A model generated the notes under the pieces. It made no database searches and was not told where the DNA came from. It saw only the letters and a list, made by a program, of their open reading frames with translations. Below, piece by piece: positions 7,604 through 15,379 of a stretch of DNA of 33,238 bases. Position numbers and translations under genes: made by a program. Source of the stretch: Candidatus Intestinimonas stercorigallinarum (lineage in GTDB: Bacteria; Bacillota; Clostridia; Oscillospirales; Oscillospiraceae); contig DXDV01000228.1 of NCBI GenBank assembly GCA_019115345.1, forward strand, positions 1-33,238, written 5' to 3'. Every line of letters begins with the position of its first letter. The stretch's first letter is position 1.

Positions 7604-8969
7604 GATCGAACGGCGGGCCATGCTCTGCCTCCTCCTGGCCGCCGCCCTCGCCCTGGGCCTGGCGGTGTTCTGCTTCCGCTTCTTCCTCAGCGGCGGGCGG
7701 TGGGTCTCCTTCGCCGCCAACCGGCACCTCTACAACAGCCAGGGGGAGCTCTCGGTGGGCCGGGTGCTGGACCGGGACGGGGACGTCCTCTCCTGGGTGG
7801 ACGAGAACGGAGACCGGGTCTACTACGGCGACGCCACCGTGCGGAAGGCCACCCTCCACGTGGTGGGGGACCCCCAGGGCAGGATCGGCTCCGGGGCCCT
7901 GGTGGCCTTTGCCGACAAGCTCTCGGGCTACAACCCCGTCACCGGGGCATACAGCCTCACCGGGGCGGGCAACGACCTCTACCTCACCATCGACGCCCGG
8001 CTCAACTACGCCGCCTACACCGCCATGAACGGTAAAAAAGGGGCGGTGGGGGTCTACAACTATGAGACCGGGGAGGTGCTCTGCCTCCTCTCCACCCCAA
8101 CCTACGACCCCGCGGACCCGCCGGACATCCAGGAGGGGGACCCGCAGTACGAGGGGGTCTACGTCAACCGCTTCCTCTCCGGCACCTTCGTCCCCGGCTC
8201 GGTGTTCAAGACGGTGACGCTGGCCGCCGCCATCGAGACCCTCCCCGACCTCTTCGGCCGCAGCTTCACCTGCACCGGCTCCTGCCAGGTGGGGGACGAC
8301 GTGGTGACCTGCCCCTCCGCCCACGGGGAGATGGACATCGCCGGGGCCTACGCCAAGTCCTGCAACGGGGTCTTTGCCCAGCTGGCGGTGGAGCTGGGGC
8401 CGGAGGTCCTGGAGCGATATTCCCAGCAGGCCGGCCTTACCGGCCGGTACAGCGTCAGCGGGCTGCGCACGGCGGCGGGGAGCTTCGACTTCTCCGGCGC
8501 CACGGAGAACCAGCTTGGCTGGGCCGGAGTGGGCCAGGACGACGACCGGGTCAACCCGGCGGCCATGATGGTCTACATGGGAGCCATCGCCAACGGCGGA
8601 AAGGCCGCCGTCCCCCAGCTGGTCCTGAAAACGGTCACCTCCCTGGGCTTCCCCCCCTCCCTCTACCTCAGCCATAAGACGGGAAGGCTCATCGACGCCG
8701 ACACGGCGGCCACCCTGGCCGACCTGATGGCCCGGAACGTCACCGAGAGCTACGGCGCCGGCCGGTTCCCCAACATGGACCTCTGCGCCAAGTCGGGCAC
8801 CGCCGAGGTGGGGGGCGGCAAGGCCCCCACCTCCTGGTTCACCGGCTTTCTCCGCAACGAGGACGCCCCCTACGCCTTCGCCGTGGTGGTGGAGGAGGGG
8901 GGCAGCGGCGCCCAGGCCGCCGGAAACGTGGCCGCCGCCGTGCTGGACCTGCTGGTCAACGGCTATTAG
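7596..8969 (+). CDS. Class B penicillin-binding protein (transpeptidase), PbpA-like
   Basis: A 457-residue protein with a single N-terminal membrane anchor (about residues 9-31) and an extracytoplasmic transpeptidase domain. All three penicillin-binding motifs are visible: S-x-x-K as GSVFKT (Ser202, Lys205), S-x-N as SCN (255-257), and K-S-G as KSGTAE (399-404). The N-terminal part (GRVLDRDGDVLSW...) resembles the short linker domain of mycobacterial PbpA rather than a full dimerisation domain. It cross-links peptidoglycan made by the overlapping SEDS gene. The ATG start overlaps the end of that gene by 8 bases, implying coupled translation. Confidence 0.92.
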   Translation: MRKIERRAMLCLLLAAALALGLAVFCFRFFLSGGRWVSFAANRHLYNSQGELSVGRVLDRDGDVLSWVDENGDRVYYGDATVRKATLHVVGDPQGRIGSGALVAFADKLSGYNPVTGAYSLTGAGNDLYLTIDARLNYAAYTAMNGKKGAVGVYNYETGEVLCLLSTPTYDPADPPDIQEGDPQYEGVYVNRFLSGTFVPGSVFKTVTLAAAIETLPDLFGRSFTCTGSCQVGDDVVTCPSAHGEMDIAGAYAKSCNGVFAQLAVELGPEVLERYSQQAGLTGRYSVSGLRTAAGSFDFSGATENQLGWAGVGQDDDRVNPAAMMVYMGAIANGGKAAVPQLVLKTVTSLGFPPSLYLSHKTGRLIDADTAATLADLMARNVTESYGAGRFPNMDLCAKSGTAEVGGGKAPTSWFTGFLRNEDAPYAFAVVVEEGGSGAQAAGNVAAAVLDLLVNGY

Positions 8970-9085
8970 CAGCATGAAAACAAAAATTCCGGCGGGAGAC
9001 TCGACAGACTTGAGCCTGAAGGAGGGACGGCCCCCAGGAGGCGGCGGAGCAGCGGGAGTGGGCAGCGGACGCTGCGGAGGCACTG

Positions 9086-9400
9086 ATGAAATGGCAGAAC
9101 CTCCTGTGAAGGAAAACTGCTTTGCAGAATTTTGGAGGGACACTTGCCTTCCGAGACGCCCTGCCCCACCCCCTGGACCCGGAGGACCTGGTCCGCCGGG
9201 CGAACGCCGCCCTGGACGGCCCCTCCTCGGGAAGGAGACTATCTTTGGGGCAAAAACTCCGTTTTTCGGTTGTTTTGGCCGCCGTTCTGGCGGCGGCCAT
9301 CCACTTCAACGTGCTGGACGCCCTTCTTCCTGGGAGATGCCTCCTCCGCTGATGCCCTGGTGGAGCGGGTGGTCCAGCCGGTTATTGACAAGGATCACGC
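9086..9400 (+). pseudogene. Decayed small membrane-protein gene (nonsense plus frameshift)
   Basis: An ATG at 9086 after GGAGG reads MKWQNLL and stops at TGA (9107-9109). The same frame then continues with coding-like sequence: LAFRDALPHPLDPEDLVRRA, then a membrane segment (FSVVLAAVLAAAIHFNVLDA). Near 9323-9327 the coding character moves one frame on to FLGDASSADALVERVVQPVI, as if one T had been added in CCCTTCTTCC. Joining the frames gives a plausible protein of about 95 residues with a soluble N-terminus and one membrane helix. I do not recognise the family. The stretch 8970-9085 before it is GC-rich with short hairpins and holds no other gene I can support. Confidence 0.4.
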
Positions 9401-9437
9401 CTTTACAGTCGGACGGTCATCCCCTGACACACGAACA

Positions 9438-9497
9438 GAAAAAGCCCCCCTCCGGGCGGCGCGGGTCTCCCCGCCGCCGCCCCGGAGAGGGGCTTCC
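9438..9497 (-). terminator. Rho-independent terminator of the DUF1538/P-II operon
   Basis: In minus-strand RNA a long GC stem (GAAGCCCC... pairing with ...GGGGGGCTTTTTC, containing a CGCCGCC/GGCGGCG core) is followed by five T, 16 bases past the P-II stop codon. Confidence 0.75.
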
Positions 9498-9512
9498 ATC
9501 GTTTTGTTTTTC

Positions 9513-10199
9513 TCAGCTCTCCCGCCAGGAGAGGCCCATGGCGTGCTCCACGGGCAGGGAGAAGAGGACGCCCCGGCTCTCTGTGGCCGCGCCGGCGGCG
9601 TGGTTCACCGCCTCCATGATGGGCTGGCGCAGTTCCCGGGGGACCAGGATGGTCACGATGTCCTTTTCCGGCCAGACGCCGCTCTCGCCGCTCTTCTCGT
9701 CGGCCTCCCCCATCCGGCGGCCGTGGAGGACGGTGCCGCCTCTGGCCCCGGCCGCCTTGGCGGCCTCCATGACGGCGTCGGTGCAGCCGCCGTTGACGAC
9801 GGCCACGATGAGATCGTTTTTCCACTGCTCAGGCATGGCTTCCTCCTGTTCCTTTCCGGCCCTGTGGGCCTGACCGCAGATGTGCCGCGCCGCCGCGCCG
9901 CCGATGGCGGACAGCGGTACGGTAAACAAGATCCCCTTCCCCGGCACAGCCAGCTGGAGCTTTTCCGCCGCCATGCCCAGCAGGGCCGGGATGGTGTGCC
10001 CGGGGGTCAGGGTAAAGACCACGTCCTTCTCCGTATCTCCCAGGCCCAGGTAGTCCAGCAGCTCGGAATTGGCCGTGCCCCGGCCCGGGGTCCCGTAGTG
10101 GAAGGGCAGGCCGCAGCCGGCGAAGAGCTCGGCGGCCCGGACTCCCTTCCCACGGTCCAGGACGATGACCATGAGTCTCACGCGCGTATCCTCTCTCAT
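9513..10199 (-). CDS. P-II-family (GlnB-like) protein linked to DUF1538
   Basis: A 228-residue protein about twice the length of GlnB, with two P-II-like halves: VRLMVIVLDRGKGVRAAELF ... FHYGTPGRGTANSELLDYLG, and LIVAVVNGGCTDAVMEAAKA ... GGTVLHGRRMGEADEK ... DIVTILVPRELRQPIMEAV. P-II-like proteins sense nucleotides or metabolites and bind membrane partners. The start overlaps the DUF1538 stop by 4 bases (ATGA), and the DUF1538 / P-II pair recurs in many Clostridia, so it very probably regulates that membrane protein. The ligand is unknown. The terminator follows directly. Confidence 0.8.
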   Translation of the reverse strand: MREDTRVRLMVIVLDRGKGVRAAELFAGCGLPFHYGTPGRGTANSELLDYLGLGDTEKDVVFTLTPGHTIPALLGMAAEKLQLAVPGKGILFTVPLSAIGGAAARHICGQAHRAGKEQEEAMPEQWKNDLIVAVVNGGCTDAVMEAAKAAGARGGTVLHGRRMGEADEKSGESGVWPEKDIVTILVPRELRQPIMEAVNHAAGAATESRGVLFSLPVEHAMGLSWRES

Positions 10200-11728
10200 A
10201 GACGCCCCTCCATCCAGTCGGCCTCGTCGTAGACGAGGATGTCATCTCCGGCCTCCGGCAGTCCGGTCCGCGCCTCGCGGAGGGACTTGCGCTCGTACAC
10301 CAGGCCCAGGACCTGGATGGTCACCAGCGGGGTCATGGCCACCATGGCCACCACGCCGAAGGCGTCGGTGAGGACGTTGCCCCCCACCGCCTCGCAGGCC
10401 CCCATGGCAAAGGGCAGGAGGAAGGTGGCGGTCATGGGCCCGGAGGCCACGCCGCCGGAGTCGAAGGCGATGGCGGTAAAGACCTTGGGCACCCGGAAGC
10501 TCAGACCCAGGGCGATGGCGTAGCCGGGGACCAGGAACCACAGGATGGAGACCCCGGTGAGCACCCGCAGCATGGCCATGGCCAGGGCCGCCGACATGCC
10601 GATGGACAGGGCGGTCCCCATGACCTTTTGGGAGATGGCGCCGCCGGTGAGGGTCTCCACCTGCTGATTGAGCACATGGACCGCCGGCTCCGCCGCCACG
10701 ATGAACCAGCCCACCACCATGCCGATGGGGATGAGCACCCAGTTGTACTGAAGCTGGGCCACCTGAGCGCCGATGAAGTGGCCCGCCGGCATGAAGCCTA
10801 CGTTGACCCCCGTCAGGAAGAGGACCAGACCTACATAGGTATAGATCAGTCCCACCACGATCTTGATGAGCTGCCGCCGCCGCATGCGCAGGGCCGCGAT
10901 CTGGAAGATCCCGAAAAAGATCACGATGGGGGCAAGGCCCAGGGCCACCTCCTCCACATAGGTCGGAAAGCCGGAGAGGAAATACCGCCCCACATCGGCG
11001 GTGGTCTCCAGGTCGGGGATGGCGAAGGGTGTGTAGCTCAGATCGGAGGAATTGTAGCACAGGCCCAGGATCATCACCGCCAGGATGGGCCCCACGCTGC
11101 ACAGCGCCACCACGCCAAAGCTGTCGGCCTCCGAGTCGGCGTGCTTTCGCAGGGCCGCGAGCCCGGCGCCCATGGACATGATGAAGGGGACCGTGATGGG
11201 GCCCGTGGTCACACCGCCGGAGTCGAAGGCCACCGCCAGGAACTCCTTGGGGACCAGAAAGGCCAGGAGGAACACCACGGCGTAGCAGCCGATGAGCAGC
11301 CGGTTCAGCGACCAGCCGTACTTGGCCCGCAGCAGCGCCACCACCAGGAAGAAGCCCACGCCGGCCGCCACCGTGAGGATGATGACCAGGTCGGGCACCG
11401 CCGGCACCTGCCGGGCCAGCACCTGAAGATCGGGCTCGGCAATGGTGACGAAGGCCCCGATGAGAAAGCACAGGGGGGCCAACAGCCAGAGCCTGCGTCC
11501 GTTGGCGATCTGTCCGCCGATGCCGTCGCCAATGGGCATCATGGCGATGTCCGTGCCCAGGGAGAAGAATCCCACGCCCACGATCAGCAGCAGCGCCCCC
11601 ACCAGAAAGAGCATCAGAGAGGCCACCGGCATGGGGGCCGCCGTGAAGCTGAGGATGAGGACGATGCCGGTGATGGGCAGCACCGACGAGAGGGCTTCCA
11701 ACACCTTTTCCTTGAGTTTTTTGTTCAT
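10196..11728 (-). CDS. DUF1538 multi-pass membrane protein (putative transporter)
   Basis: A 510-residue membrane protein; the ATG at 11728 follows GGGAGG. It has two homologous halves, each with a run of helices and the repeated signature of the family, seen as FDSGGVTTGPITVPF in the first half and FDSGGVASGPMTATF in the second. Duplicated reentrant-type motifs of this kind suggest an ion or solute transporter, but the substrate of DUF1538 is not known to me. It is encoded with a P-II-like protein and follows a MarR regulator, from which a 139-base gap with a very long hairpin separates it. Confidence 0.85.
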   Translation of the reverse strand: MNKKLKEKVLEALSSVLPITGIVLILSFTAAPMPVASLMLFLVGALLLIVGVGFFSLGTDIAMMPIGDGIGGQIANGRRLWLLAPLCFLIGAFVTIAEPDLQVLARQVPAVPDLVIILTVAAGVGFFLVVALLRAKYGWSLNRLLIGCYAVVFLLAFLVPKEFLAVAFDSGGVTTGPITVPFIMSMGAGLAALRKHADSEADSFGVVALCSVGPILAVMILGLCYNSSDLSYTPFAIPDLETTADVGRYFLSGFPTYVEEVALGLAPIVIFFGIFQIAALRMRRRQLIKIVVGLIYTYVGLVLFLTGVNVGFMPAGHFIGAQVAQLQYNWVLIPIGMVVGWFIVAAEPAVHVLNQQVETLTGGAISQKVMGTALSIGMSAALAMAMLRVLTGVSILWFLVPGYAIALGLSFRVPKVFTAIAFDSGGVASGPMTATFLLPFAMGACEAVGGNVLTDAFGVVAMVAMTPLVTIQVLGLVYERKSLREARTGLPEAGDDILVYDEADWMEGRL

Positions 11729-11785
11729 TGACGCCTCCCTTTTTCCATTTTTTCCGTATCGGGCCATACAGCCGGAAGGCTCCGC

Positions 11786-11845
11786 CCGAGCAAAGTCGAT
11801 GGGCTTTGAGCGCCGGGGCGTTCAAGGCCCATCGATTTTGCTCGG
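11786..11845. repeat. 60-base near-perfect hairpin upstream of DUF1538
   Basis: Arms 11786-11814 and 11817-11845 pair over 29 bp around a two-base GG centre. Only three pairs deviate, and all three are G-U in plus-strand RNA but A-C in minus-strand RNA. It lies in the leader between the MarR stop and the DUF1538 ribosome site and has no T-run on the coding strand. It could be an operator, an RNA element, a processing site or a small mobile palindrome. Confidence 0.7.
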
Positions 11846-11867
11846 CTCGCGGGGCACAAAGCGGGAC

Positions 11868-12326
11868 TCAGCCGCCGGAGCCGTCCCGATCTTCCCCCTC
11901 CAGCGCCAGTATGGCGTTTTCAGCGATGCGGACGAGCAGCCCCCGGGCCGCCTCCGCCTCCTCCGGGGTCATGCCCCGGGTGAGCAGCGCGATCCACCGT
12001 CTCCTGGCGTCGTACGACGCCTGGACCACCGGCTCGGCAAGCTCCGTGGGGTACAGCCGCCGGACGCGCTTGTCGCTCCCGTCGGCCTCGGAGCGGACAT
12101 AGCCCAGCTCCTCCAGCTTCTGCACCGCCCGGGTGGCCGTCCCCTTGTCGAAGAGGCCCATCCGGGCCAGGTCATACACGCTGCTGCCCCGGTTTTCATA
12201 GATGCGCAGGAGGAAAAACTGCTGCCCGCAGCCGATCCCCCAGCGGGCGAGGGCCCGGTCATAAAAGCGGTTGGCCATCCGATAGGCGATGGAGATGCTC
12301 CGGCCCAGGTATATCAATTCATCCAC
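11868..12326 (-). CDS. MarR-family transcriptional regulator
   Basis: A 152-residue protein with the winged-helix layout of MarR: dimer helices at both ends and a DNA-binding core (SSVYDLARMGLFDKGTATRA, then VQKLEELGYVRSEADGSDKR, the wing, then VRRLYPTELA). The GTG at 12326 is chosen because a strong promoter occupies 12372-12400 and excludes the TTG at 12383; a purine-rich GGAGGAAGGGGG lies ahead, a little far for its first half. MarR proteins repress until a small ligand binds. An inverted repeat overlapping its own -35 suggests autoregulation, and the downstream DUF1538/P-II genes are likely targets. Confidence 0.85.
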   Translation of the reverse strand: MDELIYLGRSISIAYRMANRFYDRALARWGIGCGQQFFLLRIYENRGSSVYDLARMGLFDKGTATRAVQKLEELGYVRSEADGSDKRVRRLYPTELAEPVVQASYDARRRWIALLTRGMTPEEAEAARGLLVRIAENAILALEGEDRDGSGG

Positions 12327-12371
12327 GCCAACCCAGCCCCCTTCCTCCGACGCTCCAGCAGGTCCGTTTTC

Positions 12372-12400
12372 AGCATACCACAAAATGGTTGCGCAGTCAA
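12372..12400 (-). promoter_or_regulatory. Sigma-A promoter of marR with overlapping operator-like repeat
   Basis: On the minus strand, TTGACT (12395-12400), a 17-base spacer and TATGCT (12372-12377), with a TGG extended -10. GTTG-N6-CAAC overlaps the -35, positioned for repression by the regulator it drives. Confidence 0.7.
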
Positions 12401-12419
12401 CGATGAGGCCGTCGGGACC

Positions 12420-13490
12420 TCATCCCTGGGCCTGGAAATACGCCGCGTTCCACTGATAGCACGGGTCATCCGGCTTGTAGCCGCCCGCCCGCCGGTTCCA
12501 CGCCTCGGCCTCGGCGCGGCGGCCCAGCCGGTCCCAGCACACGCACAGCTGGATGCAGGGGAGAAAGCCGTAGCAGTCGGGCTGGACAAAGCCGCCCCTC
12601 CGGTCGTCCCTCGGCAGGCCAAGGGCCAGCTCATACCAGAAAATGGCCCGCCGCCACACCTCCCGCCCCTGGAACCAGGCGCCCAGGGCGCAGCAGATCT
12701 CCGCCCGCGGGTCGTCGTAGCGGAAGCTGTCCAGCAGGGCCTGGAGGGCGCCGGAGCTGTCCCCAAGGCTCTGCCGGCACTGGGAGAGCAGCCGGCAGGC
12801 CTCGATCTCGTCCTCCACCCAGCCGCCGCCCCGGGCCAGAAAGCCCTCCAGCTCCCTGGCCCCGTCGGCGTACCTCCGGTGGTCCATGAGCTCCCGGGCA
12901 TAGTAGAACCGCTCCCGTGGGGAGAACGCCTCCCCGCGGGCCAGCTTGCTTTCATAGATGCGCAGGTTCCGGTCCGGGTCGCCGGGCCCCTCCTTCCGGT
13001 GGGTCACCGCCGCCTGGGACCAGATCACCCTTCCGAAGGGGGAAATGGCCTCGTGGACCGCCCCCTCCCACAGGTCCCGGCCCAAATTCCGCACCACCCG
13101 CTCCCGGAAGCAGGTGTAGGTGGGGCGTCCCTCCCCGTCCAGGCCGCTGTGGTAGGGCATCATCACCACGTCCACATCGGGCTCAAGGCTGTCCTTGAGG
13201 GTCAGGAAGGCCGCCCGGTCCTCCGGCAGGAGCACATCGTCGGCGTCCAGCCACATGAGATAGTCCATCCGCCCCTTGGAGAAGGCGAAGTTCCGGGCCG
13301 CCGCGAAGTCATCGGTCCAGGGGAAGTCGTATACCCGGTCGGTGTAGGACAGGGCCACTCCTTTTGTGCCGTCGGTGCTGCCGGTGTCCACGATGACCAC
13401 CTCGTCCACCAGACCGGCGGCGCTGTCCAGACAGCGGCCCAGCACCTCCTCCTCGTTCTTCACGATCATGCACAGGCTGATCGTCGCCAT
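12420..13490 (-). CDS. Family 2 glycosyltransferase with TPR-like C-terminus
   Basis: A 356-residue protein starting at the ATG after GGAGGAGGTGG. The N-terminus is a GT-A fold: MATISLCMIVKNEEEVLGRC, VDTGSTDGT, and the metal-binding DAD at residues 82-84 in MWLDADD. The C-terminal 170 residues are helical, tetratricopeptide-like units (FYYARELMDHRRYADGAREL and similar). This architecture is common in Clostridia for transferases using a nucleotide sugar, often on proteins or surface glycans; the acceptor is unknown. The gene is probably a single unit, 73 bases downstream of the uridine phosphorylase on the same strand. Confidence 0.87.
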   Translation of the reverse strand: MATISLCMIVKNEEEVLGRCLDSAAGLVDEVVIVDTGSTDGTKGVALSYTDRVYDFPWTDDFAAARNFAFSKGRMDYLMWLDADDVLLPEDRAAFLTLKDSLEPDVDVVMMPYHSGLDGEGRPTYTCFRERVVRNLGRDLWEGAVHEAISPFGRVIWSQAAVTHRKEGPGDPDRNLRIYESKLARGEAFSPRERFYYARELMDHRRYADGARELEGFLARGGGWVEDEIEACRLLSQCRQSLGDSSGALQALLDSFRYDDPRAEICCALGAWFQGREVWRRAIFWYELALGLPRDDRRGGFVQPDCYGFLPCIQLCVCWDRLGRRAEAEAWNRRAGGYKPDDPCYQWNAAYFQAQG

Positions 13491-13564
13491 GGGACCACCT
13501 CCTCCATCCAGCGTATGCGCCGGAGTCCGAGGAGGTGACAACAGCCTCTCCGGGGGGCCGGGAC

Positions 13565-14332
13565 TCAGCCCTTCCGGTCCGCCTCGATGAGGAGCTTGAG
13601 GGCCTCGACGCCCACCTCGATGGCGGCGGAGAGGTCGTGGCTCTCCTTCTGGTCCAGGCCGGCGGCCTCCCGCTCCTGGTTCCAGATCACGTGGAAGCAG
13701 GAGCCGCAGCGCACCCCCAGGGCGGCGGCGCAGCAGAAGAGGGCGGCCGACTCCATCTCGGAGGCCAGGACGCCCAGGCGCTTCCACGCCTCCCACTTGG
13801 CCTGGAGCTCATAGCTCACCGGCATGCGGGCGGGGTCGTGCTGGCCGTAGAAGGAGTCCTTGCACTGGACCACCCCGGCGTGCCAGGGCTTGCCCAGGTT
13901 TTTGGCCGCCTGGACCAGGGCCTCCTGGACCCGGTAGTCGGAGACGGCGGGGAACTCGATGGGGGCGTACTCCCGGCTGGCCCCCTCGTGGCGGACGGCG
14001 CCGGTGGCGATCACCACGTCGTCGCTCTGGACCTGGAGGGCGATGCCCCCGCAGGTGCCCACCCGGATGAAGGTGTCGGCCCCGATGGCCCGGAGCTCCT
14101 CCATGGCGATGACGGCGGAGGGGCCGCCGATGCCGGTGGAGCAGACCGAGACCTTCTCCCCCAGCAGCGTGCCGCTGTAAACCGTGTACTCCCGGTTGGA
14201 CTGGACCTTCACCGGGTCGTCGAAATAGGCGGCGATCTTCTCGCACCGGCCGGGGTCCCCCGGCAGGATGCAGTACCGGCCCACGTCGCCTTTTTTACAT
14301 TGGATGTGAAATTGAAGCGTATGCTGCTGCAT
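13565..14332 (-). CDS. udp: Uridine phosphorylase (nucleoside phosphorylase-I family)
   Basis: A 255-residue protein, the normal length for the family (E. coli Udp has 253). The ATG at 14332 follows AGGAGGAG. Landmarks are the phosphate-binding LPGDPGR (23-29), CSTGIGGPSAVIAMEEL (64-80), VGTCGGI (91-97) and the ribose-binding SEMESAALF. It cleaves uridine with phosphate to uracil and ribose-1-phosphate in pyrimidine salvage. Some relatives prefer other nucleosides, so substrate is inferred from overall similarity to Udp. A strong promoter and a palindrome lie in front. Confidence 0.85.
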   Translation of the reverse strand: MQQHTLQFHIQCKKGDVGRYCILPGDPGRCEKIAAYFDDPVKVQSNREYTVYSGTLLGEKVSVCSTGIGGPSAVIAMEELRAIGADTFIRVGTCGGIALQVQSDDVVIATGAVRHEGASREYAPIEFPAVSDYRVQEALVQAAKNLGKPWHAGVVQCKDSFYGQHDPARMPVSYELQAKWEAWKRLGVLASEMESAALFCCAAALGVRCGSCFHVIWNQEREAAGLDQKESHDLSAAIEVGVEALKLLIEADRKG

Positions 14333-14409
14333 CTGCTCTCCTCCTGAAGCGTTTGGTATGGTTTCACTGCGACAATGGCTGAATTCCACAAAAGCGGCTG
14401 CCGCCGCGG

Positions 14410-14434
14410 GAATAAACCGCTTTGGGGTTTATTC
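14410..14434. promoter_or_regulatory. Inverted repeat at the udp transcript start, probable operator
   Basis: GAATAAACC (14410-14418) and GGTTTATTC (14426-14434) are exact complements separated by 7 bases. It lies just after the expected transcription start of udp, where a repressor would block elongation. No regulator gene is adjacent. Confidence 0.5.
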
Positions 14435-14444
14435 AGCAGATATC

Positions 14445-14473
14445 ATTGTACCACCTCCCGCCGTTTTTTGCAA
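14445..14473 (-). promoter_or_regulatory. Sigma-A promoter for udp
   Basis: On the minus strand, TTGCAA (14468-14473), a 17-base spacer and TACAAT (14445-14450). Confidence 0.75.
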
Positions 14474-14512
14474 GGAATCCGCCATGACCGCCCCGGTTGT
14501 AACCATTTGTAA

Positions 14513-14541
14513 TTGCAATTTTTCCTGCGTTTCGGTAGAAT
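14513..14541 (+). promoter_or_regulatory. Sigma-A promoter for the exported 230-residue protein
   Basis: On the plus strand, TTGCAA (14513-14518), a 17-base spacer and TAGAAT (14536-14541). With the udp promoter it makes a back-to-back pair inside the 312-base divergent region. Confidence 0.7.
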
Positions 14542-14644
14542 GTAGAATGATCATGGGGCATTGTCCCCTGCCCGTCTCTCCGTGAGACCGGCGCTCTCAT
14601 TTCAAAAGACGCGGCGGACCTCCGCCGTTGGAAAGAAGGCTGTT

Positions 14645-15337
14645 ATGAAACGAAGCGCTCTCCTGTGCGTGCTGGCCCTGCTGCTGGGGACGCTGGCCGG
14701 TCTGCTCCTCAACGTCAGCCGGCTGGGCGGACAGGGGCTTTTGGCGTCGGGTGCGCCCGCCGCCACGCCGGCGGCCAACGCCGCCCTCCAGATCTCCCCC
14801 GGCATGGCCGCCGACTCAGACGCCGAAAGCAACCTCCCTCTGCTGGACGCGGCAAGCCAGGTCCTGACGGCCCTCAAGGAGGGCAACATCCAGAGCCTGG
14901 CCGCCCTCATCGACCCGGAGCGGGGCGTCACCTTCACCCCCTACTCCACGGTAGACCCCCACAGCGACCTCACCTTCACCCCCGATCAGCTCTCCCAGGC
15001 CACCGTCAACGGCACCCGCTACGTCTGGGGCTACACCCAGGGGAAGGGGGACGCCATCACCATGACCCTGCCGGAGTATCTGGGGGCCTACGTCTTTGAC
15101 GCCGACTATACCCAGGCCCCCATCATCGGCGTGGACCACGTCATCGCCTCCGGCAACTCCCTGGAAAATGTGGAGGACGCCTACCCGGAGGACCGGTTTG
15201 TGGAGTTCTATTTTCCCGGGCAGGACCCCGCCTCCGGCGGCCTGGATTGGAGCGCCCTCAAGCTGGTCTTCAGCGACCCGGAGCACGCCGGCGATCACCG
15301 GCTGGTGGGCGTCATCCACAGCGAGTGGACCATCTGA
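14645..15337 (+). CDS. Exported protein of unknown function
   Basis: A 230-residue protein starting MKRSALLCVLALLLGTLAGL, a signal peptide or N-terminal anchor, followed by an Ala/Pro-rich linker (about 35-60) and a folded domain of about 150 residues. The domain begins with a helix (LLDAASQVLTALKEGNIQSL) and GVTFTPYSTVD, a pattern seen in uncharacterised exported proteins of Oscillospiraceae; no catalytic residues stand out. The ATG lies after GGAAAGAAGG. It stands alone with its own promoter and a bidirectional terminator. Confidence 0.75.
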   Translation: MKRSALLCVLALLLGTLAGLLLNVSRLGGQGLLASGAPAATPAANAALQISPGMAADSDAESNLPLLDAASQVLTALKEGNIQSLAALIDPERGVTFTPYSTVDPHSDLTFTPDQLSQATVNGTRYVWGYTQGKGDAITMTLPEYLGAYVFDADYTQAPIIGVDHVIASGNSLENVEDAYPEDRFVEFYFPGQDPASGGLDWSALKLVFSDPEHAGDHRLVGVIHSEWTI

Positions 15338-15345
15338 CACGACAG

Positions 15346-15379
15346 GAAAAGACCCGGATGCCAGCATCCGGGTCTTTTC
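15346..15379. terminator. Bidirectional terminator between convergent genes
   Basis: Arms GAAAAGACCCGGATGC (15346-15361) and GCATCCGGGTCTTTTC (15364-15379) pair over 16 bp, with A- and T-runs at opposite ends. It serves the exported protein on the plus strand and the histidine kinase on the minus strand, whose stop codon overlaps the stem. Confidence 0.85.

Noticed and set aside
5711..7720. 669-residue minus-strand open frame opposite the FHA-RodA gene
   Set aside because: The composition (Gly, Glu, Gln, His-rich) is that of an antisense frame, and the plus strand has clear domains and coupling to the PBP.
7596..8969. Overlapping long frames in the PBP region as separate genes
   Set aside because: The frames are Arg/Pro/Gly-rich shadows; only the +7596 frame carries the SxxK, SxN and KSG motifs.
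8970..9121. Possible riboswitch or small RNA after the PBP gene
   Set aside because: I compared it with the cobalamin, glycine, cyclic-di-GMP, T-box and SRP core motifs as I know them; none fits, and only short generic GC hairpins are seen.
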